Part shown: positions 57,315 through 64,000 of the stretch, one piece after another
Position numbering within the stretch: position 1 is the stretch's first letter
Layout: every line of letters starts with the position of its first letter
Assembly: GCF_030272615.1 (NCBI RefSeq)
Contig: NC_081406.1
Coordinates: forward strand, 261,565,386-261,629,385
Reading direction: 5' to 3'
Source of the DNA: Cryptomeria japonica
Lineage: Eukaryota; Streptophyta; Pinopsida; Cupressales; Cupressaceae
DNA: 64,000 nucleotides
Made by a program: the position numbers and the translations under genes
The notes under the pieces: model-generated
The model's input: the letters and a program-made list of their open reading frames with translations, nothing else
Told to the model about the DNA's origin: nothing
The model's database searches: none

Positions 57315-57701
57315 GTGTGGATAGAAAAGAAAAATGACAAGCATGAATCAAGTTTGATTGTGCAAACAACATTGCATGCGAAGAGGAAAAACTTATGGGT
57401 TGTCAACAGTGGGTGCTCCAATCACATGACAAGAGATAAGAAAATGTTTGTCAAATTTGAAGATTGGAATGAAGGCTCAGTGATATTTAGTGACAACTCC
57501 TCCCTCAAAATAAAAGGAAAAGAAACATTAAACATTGATGGTAAGTTGAAAGCACATGATGTATACTATGCTGAAGGTTTAAAACACAACTTACTTAATG
57601 TAAGTCAAATGTGTGACAAAGGCTACAAATATACATTTGACTCCAAGGGATGTGAAATAAGAAAAGAAAGCCATGTGAAATTAATTGTTGAAGGTAAATG
57701 A
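57315..57701 (+). pseudogene. Copia C protease
   Basis: A 128-codon frame with WVVNSGCSNHMTRDKKMF, in which the D-S-G triad has become N-S-G, so it is probably dead. KGKETLNIDGK and YYAEGLKHNLLNVSQMCDKG follow, leading to the pre-integrase region. Confidence 0.85.
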
Positions 57702-58821
57702 ACTAATGGTAATGTGTACAACTTGAAGGAATGCTATGAGTCATAATGCATGATGGGACAAGTAGATGATGTTGGCTATGGCACAGAAGATTAGGCCATA
57801 TAAATTTTGACAATCTTGTCAAAATAAGCTCAAAGGGATATAAGAGACACATAACAAAGATTACCAAACTAGCAAACACTATATGTGATGAATGCCAAAA
57901 GGAAAGCAAACCAAGGTGAGCTTCAAGACAAAGGAATATTCAACCACAAGACCATTGGAACTAGTGCATATTGGTCTATGTGGTCTTACAAAAATGAGAG
58001 CTTTAAATGGTGAGAAGTACTTTATGTTGCTCATATATGACTATTCAAGGATGACATGGGTTACCTTCTTGCAGGATAAGTCACAAGCATTTGAGAGGGT
58101 TAAGATTTTTAGGAAAATGGTTGAAAGAGAAAGTGGATACAAGCTGAAATGTTTGACATCAAACTGATGAGGTGAGTTCACATCAAATGAGTTTGAAGAA
58201 TATTGTGAACTACATGGAATTAGAAGACAATATTTTATTTCCTAAACACCACAACAAAATGGTGTTGCAGAAAGAAAGATCAAGGCAGTCAAGGAAATGG
58301 CAAGGACAATACTAAATGAGTCAAATATGTATGATGTCTACTAGAGAGAGGCTATCCACACAACAGTATACACCTTAAACAGGGCATGGTTGAGAGTAGA
58401 CGGAAAGAGGACACCATATGAATTATGGTATGGCAAGAATCCTACTATCAAACATTTTAAAGTCTTTGGAAGCAAATGTTTCTTTGGAATAGATTAGGAT
58501 GGAATAGAAAGTTTTGATGCGAGGAGTGATGATGGAATCTTCTTAGGATACTCAACTCACAGCAAGGCATACAAATGCTTTAACAAACGTCTCGGGAATG
58601 TTGTTGAAAGTGTGAATGTAAAAGTTGATAAGGCCTTACATAAAGGAAAGCAATTTTTTGTGAATCGGATTGAGGAACCATGTTATGATGATGATGAAGA
58701 AGAATCTGAAAGAGAAGAGGAAACTACAAAGAAGCCATCCATCAAGTATGTGCAGAAATATCATCCTAAAGATCAAATTATTGGTAGCAAGGATGGAGGT
58801 GTACAAACAAGAAGGAAGTCA
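57702..58821 (+). pseudogene. Copia C integrase (decayed)
   Basis: The pre-integrase segment near 57775-57905 reads WHRRLGHINFDNLVKISSKG across a frame break. The core has HIGLCGLTKM (first aspartate changed to G), then IYDYSRMTWVTFL, CLTSN followed by a stop where SDxGGEF is expected, and TPQQNGVAERKIKAVKEMA with the catalytic glutamate. The C-terminal GKR-type part runs to GVQTRRKS at 58821, where the solo LTR begins. Confidence 0.85.
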
Positions 58822-60039
58822 TGGCATCATAAAATTGCGACCCTACATTTTTTTACCACATTTGGGTCTTCACGTTGGCGAAACGAATTCCTAAGCCTGA
58901 TTGGAGACCCCAAACATGCTCAAACCTCCTGAAACATGCATTTCCATGCATCTTGGACTCTCTGTTCTTGCTTCCTATCCTAAATTAGGGCAGGACAAGG
59001 GCGTGGCACCCCTGTCCCCCCTAGGACAGGGGTGTAGCGGTGTTGTCCTTGCCCTATTTTTGGACCCCCTTTCCATTCATTATGCATTGGTCTTGTCAAT
59101 GAGAAGCATGAAAAGGTTTTCTATGTCGGCCTAAGATGCAAAATCAGTTACAAACCCTAATTGGCAAATATATAAGTTATTCTTTCCCCTCTCATTTGCA
59201 TAAGTCAATGAGTTCAATAAGTTCAAGAAGCAAAATCAAGCATTCAAGCATTCAAGCATCCATTGAGAATCTCAAGTCTCCTTTCAAGGCTAGGTGTTGC
59301 ATTCAAGTCAAGGATTCAACCATTGAAGAGGAGATCCCTATCAACATTCAAAGCATTCAACTTCACATATCCTCACAAACAACTCTATCAACATTTCAAT
59401 TACATCCTCTCTTGAGGTGAATTCTACTTCAATCATTTACTTTCATTTACTTGCAAGTAATTTTCATCATTTGGTTAGTTCCAAAACCGGGGTTTGACCT
59501 AAAGAAAAACCCCCAATCCTAACAACATTTCCTCTATTTTCTGTGTGTAGGTTGCAGGTGCACAACTGTATTTGCAGATTTAGGCTTCATTCTCAAAGAC
59601 GGAAAAACCCTTTTCGGTGTGCGGATTCTTCAAAGGACCAAGTACACTTTCAACACGGTCCCGACAACTTTCACTCAAATTTACAGGGGAGCTTCATCTT
59701 GGCATTTTATTGCTTATTCCAGGTGCACAACTTCATCCTGCATTTCTATCTCAAGTTATAATCATTTCTTTACCATCTTTACACTTAGTCTCAATTCACT
59801 TAATTTATCTTATTCATTCTAAAAGAGGGGTTACTTGTACTTTCCAAATTCATTGTCAATTCACTTAGCATTCAATCTCTTTCCATTGATATTGGATCTA
59901 GTGAATTCAACCCCCTATTTTAAATGTAATGTGTGAAAGAGGTTGAAGATGATCCTTTGTGAAACTTTCACTCCTTTCTTGAGGAGGGTAAAGCTTTCCA
60001 CTTGATCTCCTCATCACCTCCTTTTTTTTCACCATTACA
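58822..60039 (+). mobile_element. Solo LTR of a Tat-like element inside copia C
   Basis: Copia coding stops at 58821 and resumes at about 60046, so 1.2 kb is inserted. The left edge TGGCATCATAAAATTGCGAC resembles the LTR start of element E (TGTAGCGTCGTAAATTGTAC), and the right edge ends CCATTACA. A TATA-like AAATATATAAG lies near 59164. The interior shares GGTCCCGACAACTTTCAC with the E LTR (59657-59674) and has the palindrome ACCCCTGTCC / GGACAGGGGT. No clear target-site duplication is seen (AAGTC versus AAGTT at best), so the edges are approximate. Confidence 0.65.
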
Positions 60040-60045
60040 AAAGTT

Positions 60046-60952
60046 TGCTGCAAACAATGAACAAAGTAATTTTTTGCCTCTTGACTGAACTAGAACCAAA
60101 GAATTATAATGAGGCCAGCAAAAGTACTCATTGGATGAAGGCAATGGAAGAAGAGTTGCAGCAAATAGAGAAGAACAAAACATGAGATTTAGTGCCAAGG
60201 TCAACTGATAAAAATGTCATAAGTACAAAGTGCGTCTATAGAAACAAGGTGAATGAGGATGGCAAAGTGGTCAAAAATAAAGCAAGATTGGTTTGCAAGG
60301 GATATGCACAAGTTGAAGGCATAGATTTTGATGAGATATTTTCCCATGATGCAAGACGAGGCCATAAGATAGTTTCTAGCATTTTCAACATACAAAGGTT
60401 ATAAGTTTTACCACATGGATGTAAAATTTGTCTTTCTAAATGGCAATTTGGAGGAAGAGGTGTGCATTGAGCAACCTGAAGGATTTCAATTGCATGAGAA
60501 TGAAGACTTTGTATGCAGGTTAAGAAAAACATTGTATAGGTTGAAGCAGGCACCTAGAGCATGGTACTCTACGCTGAACAAATATCTACATCAGGAAGGT
60601 TTCAAGAAGGGATGTGCTGACAACAACTTATACATTAAAATTGAAGGTAATCTCATGATTATAGTTGTTGTTTATGTAGATGAAATTATCTTTACTAGGA
60701 TTAAAGATAGTTTATGCAAAGAATTTTCTTATCAAATGCAATCAGAATTTGAGATGTCAATGCTAGGAGAGTTGTCCTACTTTCTTGGACTGCAAATATC
60801 GTAACTGAATAAAGATATTTTCATCTCCCAAACTAAGTTTGCAAAAGACATGTTGAGAATATTTCAGATGAATGATTGAAAGCCAATTAGTACCCATGGT
60901 GACATGATGCAAGTTAAGTAAAAATGATGAGTAACCTGATGTTGATCAAACC
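60046..60952 (+). pseudogene. Copia C reverse transcriptase (decayed)
   Basis: After the insertion, LLTELEPKNYNEASKSTHWM leads into RT: LVPRSTDKNVISTKCVYRNK, then RLVCKGYAQVEGIDFDEIF. A frameshift near 60400 follows, then MDVKFVFLNGNLEEEVCIEQ, YRLKQAPRAWY, and YVDEI in place of YVDDI at the active site. SYFLGLQIS precedes a stop at 60802. The active-site D to E change and the breaks rule out function. Confidence 0.88.
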
Positions 60953-61621
60953 ATGTATAGATCTATGATTGGAAGTCCTTTGTATCTAACTTCCTCTAGA
61001 CCTGACATAGTACAAGAAGTATGTATGGTGGTCAGATTTCAAGCTCCTCTAAAGCAATCTCAAGTAAATGTTGTAAGAATAATATTCAAATATCTACAGG
61101 GTACACTTGATTATGGTTTGTGGTATCCAAAGAATGATGAATTTACTTTAAAATCATTCACAAATGTTGATTGGGCAGGATGAATTGATGATAGGAAGAG
61201 CACTAGTGGTGGTGCCTTCTTCCTTGGTGGTAGATTAGTCTCATGGCATAGCAAGAAACAAGAATCCATCTCTCTATCCGTTGATGAGGCAGAATACATA
61301 GTTGCAGCCACATGTTGCTCACAAGTTCTCTGGATGAAGCAAACACTCAAGGACATCCAGCTAGAGTATGTGATCTCCATAAAATGTAATAATTCAAGTG
61401 CAATTAACATCTCCGAGAACCCTATCATGCACTCAAGGACAAAAAATATAGCAATTCAGTATTATTTCTTGAGGGAGAAGGTAGCTGAAAAGGAAGTCAA
61501 GGTTGAATATGTAAGCACATGTGAGCAAGTGGCTGATAATTTTACAATACCGCTATCCAAGGACACCCTCCTTCAGTACTTAAAGGCTCATAGAGGTTTT
61601 TCATTCTGGGGGAGCTCATAG
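60953..61621 (+). pseudogene. Copia C RT end and RNase H (decayed)
   Basis: MYRSMIGSPLYLTSSRPDIV and IFKYLQGTLDYGLWY are the end of RT. RNase H follows with NVDWAG then a stop, SLSVDEAEYIVAA (catalytic-glutamate motif), and CNNSSAINISENPIMHSRTK in the last frame. TIPLSKDTL precedes the stop at 61621. Confidence 0.87.
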
Positions 61622-61921
61622 CTTCAAACTATATTTTGTTGAACCTATGTGGTAATATGGTTCTCAGGGGGGGAATTGTTGATTAACAGGGTCAGCAAAA
61701 TGATTGTCGATGTTGCAGATGCATAGGCACAGCAGAAACATATGTGATAAAACCGTTGTGATTGCAACAATATGCACAATGTAGTTGTAACAAGGGGAGT
61801 GTTTCTAGCTGAAAAAATAGAGAAGATGAGTAAGATTGGTAGTTGGTTGCCCTGCCCTTTTCCATTGTTGTCAAAGTGAGAGAAGTTGAGTGATGTTGAC
61901 ATCAATGCCAAAAGGGGAGAT
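61622..61921 (+). other. Copia C 3' non-coding region and polypurine tract
   Basis: 300 bp without a gene. It ends in CCAAAAGGGGAGAT at 61908-61921, directly before the LTR. A G-run (TCAGGGGGGGAATTG) lies near 61662-61676. Confidence 0.8.
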
Positions 61922-62240
61922 TGTTGGCATTAGATTGTCATTGATGTCAATAATTGATGCAATGCATGGGCCAGAGATGTAGGATGTTGTGTGTCTTAGA
62001 AGAAGAAAAGAACAAAGGCAATAGGGTTGGAAGACACTGGGCACACTGGCTTAACTCAGTAAAAATAAGTATTTTTGTACAGTTATCCCACAGTGTTATC
62101 CACATGCAAGAAATCAACGTTTATCACCGCATGCATAGTCTAGGATCAAAGGGTGGTTGTTGTTGCACAAGTCCACATTTTGAGCTGACCAAGGTGGTTG
62201 GCTAAAAGAAGAGTATATTTCACACTGTGTTTATCACCAT

Positions 62241-62760
62241 AGGCCCCCGCTATCTTGCACCTAAGAAGATTGGTGGAAAAGGACCTCACGAGTAAACAAA
62301 GTAAAGAGAATGATAGGTTTCCCGCCATCTCATGCGAAGAAAAATAAAAGACAAAAGACCCCACGGGGCAGTGGGGTGATATCCATAGTTAGACAATTGA
62401 GCATCCCACCATCCCGCAGTCCAGAAGAGGGATGCAAAATGATCATATGAGGTAATCAAATGGTAGCAGTGTTTCCCACATAAGATTGAACGACGTTTTT
62501 TGCACCACACCTCGCCATCCCACGAGAAGAGAGACTGAAGACAAAAGACTCTGCAGGGTAATAACCATAGTGATGCAACAAGGTTACCCACCATCATACA
62601 GTGAGGAAGACCAAAGTAAAATGGTCTTGCAAGGTAACAAGGTGAAGAGAAGAATGTTGCACCCCGCTATCCCGCGCGCAGAAAGATGAATGAAAAATGA
62701 TCTCGCGAGGCAAGTTAGATGGAAGATGGTTCCCAGTCTCGCCATCCCGCAGATAGGTTT
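62241..62760. repeat. GC-rich degenerate tandem array in copia C LTR
   Basis: About seven units of roughly 70-100 bp each begin with a variant of CCCGCCATCCCGC (near 62246, 62319, 62405, 62511, 62585, 62663 and 62741). They continue with a GAAGAAAGATGAAAGACAAAAGA-like part and CTCGCGAGGTAA. Confidence 0.75.
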
Positions 62761-63305
62761 TTGTGATAGTAAAATACACGATGGGTATTTCACCTGACAC
62801 TAACACATAAGCGATCCACGTAGACGTTTGACCAAGGTTGACCCGATGACATAAAAGGAGATGTGAAGACCTGGCATGTACAGGACAAATCAATGATTGC
62901 TGATAAGATATGGTTGTTGAGCAAATGACAGCTAGATCTTTCCATTTCCAGCAATGAGTGTTACATGCAAAGGTCATGCCAGAACGCAGAGTTAGTTGGA
63001 TGAAAATAGAAAGACAGTATGAGAAAGACAAAAAATCAAGGCAAATTGTTTTCTTGATTTCGAGAAGTGTTTTTGAATTTTCCTTTGGAGGGAAAATTTG
63101 TTTTGGAGTGAAAATCCATTTTGAAGGGAAAATTCTAAGAAGTAAAAGGATTGTGATAAATTTGATGTATGTAGATGAAGTAATTGCTAAGTGTTGAGTG
63201 TGTGTTGTTGAAGGCGAACAAGAGTGTTTTGTTGTAAACAAAAGAGAGGCAAGAAAACAGAGTGTAAGAAATACAATGTGTATTTCACACCATGTGGAGC
63301 AGAGA

Positions 63306-63430
63306 GCAGAGATCTGAAGAGTTGGTGAAAAGGCAAGATAGAACGCAGAGAGCTATTGCAGAGATCAAAAGAGTTGTTGAAAAGGTAAGATAGAGTGCAA
63401 AGAGTTATTGCAGAGATCAGAGAGAAGAAG
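63306..63430. repeat. 52-bp tandem repeat in copia C LTR
   Basis: Units start GCAGAGATC at 63306, 63358 and 63410 (partial) and share AGAGTTGKTGAAAAGG and AAGATAGARYGCARAGAG. Confidence 0.85.
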
Positions 63431-63862
63431 ACAAAGCCTATAAGATGAAAAGAGCATATTCAATTTCAGGTGTGGAAAACATGGCATGTTACAAAATCTC
63501 ATTTGTAACTAGGTCCTCAATTTGTATTTGTAATTATTCATTATTGTAAACATCTGAGTGTGTTTTCAGGTCAGGGGTTGGTGCTCCTTTGGGTTGGTGC
63601 CCATAAACTTTGTAATCAAACTACTTTCACTGTGAGGCTGGATTAGAGCAATAGACTCTAGCAGCATTTCTCAGTGAGGTTTTTCCCATCTTGGGTTTTC
63701 CTCGTATATCTTGTGTTGTGGGCTTGCTTTCTTTGTGTGTGTGAATTTTACTTTGAAATCCTTGCTCATAGTTGCTTGATCTCTTAGAAAGTTCAAGTTT
63801 TGAAATATCACTGATTCACCACCCCCCCCCCCCCTCTCAGTGGTCCATTTGTGCCTTCAACT

Positions 63863-64000
63863 TGTACTAGTTGCTTTCCCCTAGTGATGTATTGACTTAA
63901 CATTTTTATCATTATGAATAAAATCTTCTCAATATTGTAGAATTTATCGACGAAGCAATATGATTCGATCTCACAAATCCAATTGTCTAATGTTAACGCA
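63863..64000. other. Flank right of copia C
   Basis: 138 bp in which I see nothing identifiable. Confidence 0.5.

Larger units (their letters stand above)
56072..63862 (+). mobile_element. Copia C: 5'-truncated Ty1/copia element with a solo LTR inside
   Basis: Plus-strand gag (C-terminal half), protease, integrase, RT and RNase H are in copia order, followed by a polypurine tract and a 1.9-kb 3' LTR. The left end is cut in frame by the copia D 5' LTR at 56071. The polyprotein is interrupted at 58822-60039 by a solo LTR of another family. Many stops make it inactive. Confidence 0.85.
61922..63862 (+). repeat. Copia C 3' LTR
   Basis: It begins TGTTGGCATTAG after the polypurine tract, and its U5 carries GAGGTTTTTCCCATCTTGGG (near 63676-63695) and a 14-base C-run (about 63821-63834). 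The end is near GTGCCTTCAAC at about 63862; the terminal CA seems mutated. Two tandem arrays lie inside (62241-62760 and 63306-63430). At about 1.94 kb it is the longest copia LTR here, partly because of the arrays. Confidence 0.78.

Noticed and set aside
62594-63241. Minus-strand ORF of 215 codons
   Set aside because: Antisense to the copia C LTR and partly across a tandem array; no recognisable motif.

Overview
This window is nuclear DNA of a seed plant and consists almost wholly of nested retrotransposons. I found no host gene, rRNA, tRNA, CRISPR array or bacterial-type feature. The evidence is Ty1/copia polyproteins with initiator-Met-tRNA-type primer sites, non-chromodomain Ty3/gypsy polyproteins of Tat type (G-patch, second RNase H), and a plant L1-type LINE whose second ORF ends in an RNase H. 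The density of old, large, nested elements suits a very large plant genome, perhaps a conifer or other gymnosperm. That species guess is inference only.

Layout. (1) 1-29866: a large minus-strand Tat-like gypsy element. Its partial 3' LTR is at 1-426 and its 5' LTR ends at 29866. It is split by copia A (minus strand, 5805-13444, TSD CTCTG) and copia B (plus strand, 19906-27250, TSD TCAAC). The gypsy reading frame resumes cleanly across the copia A insertion. (2) 29867-33517: unassigned DNA, then a decayed LTR of a second Tat-like family ending at 32064. It holds a striking 79-bp-arm inverted repeat (31576-31766) and is followed by a 65-bp tandem array. (3) 33518-41972: element E, minus strand, complete LTRs and TSD GCACC. 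Its only gene is an uninterrupted 1037-codon ORF with a retropepsin and a G-patch; it has no reverse transcriptase or integrase. (4) 42872-50820: a full-length but mutated LINE with a 19-bp target-site duplication and an extra decayed ORF downstream of ORF2. (5) 51862-56071: minus-strand copia D, which keeps its 5' LTR, gag, protease, integrase and the start of RT, and is cut off inside RT. (6) 56072-63862: plus-strand copia C, interrupted in gag by copia D and at the integrase/RT boundary by a solo LTR (58822-60039), ending in a 1.9-kb 3' LTR.

How the parts relate. Copia A, C and D are broken but recognisable autonomous elements (gag, protease, integrase, RT, RNase H in copia order). Copia B and element E have retrotransposon termini but lack pol, and carry long ORFs that are not standard gag-pol. 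They look like non-autonomous elements mobilised in trans. These two, the inverted repeat, the LINE accessory ORF and the shifted LTR edge of copia A are the least ordinary parts of the window.

Limits. No alignment or database search was possible. Family names rest on motifs I can read. LTR boundaries with matching TSDs (copia A, copia B, element E, LINE) are exact to the base or nearly so; others are approximate.
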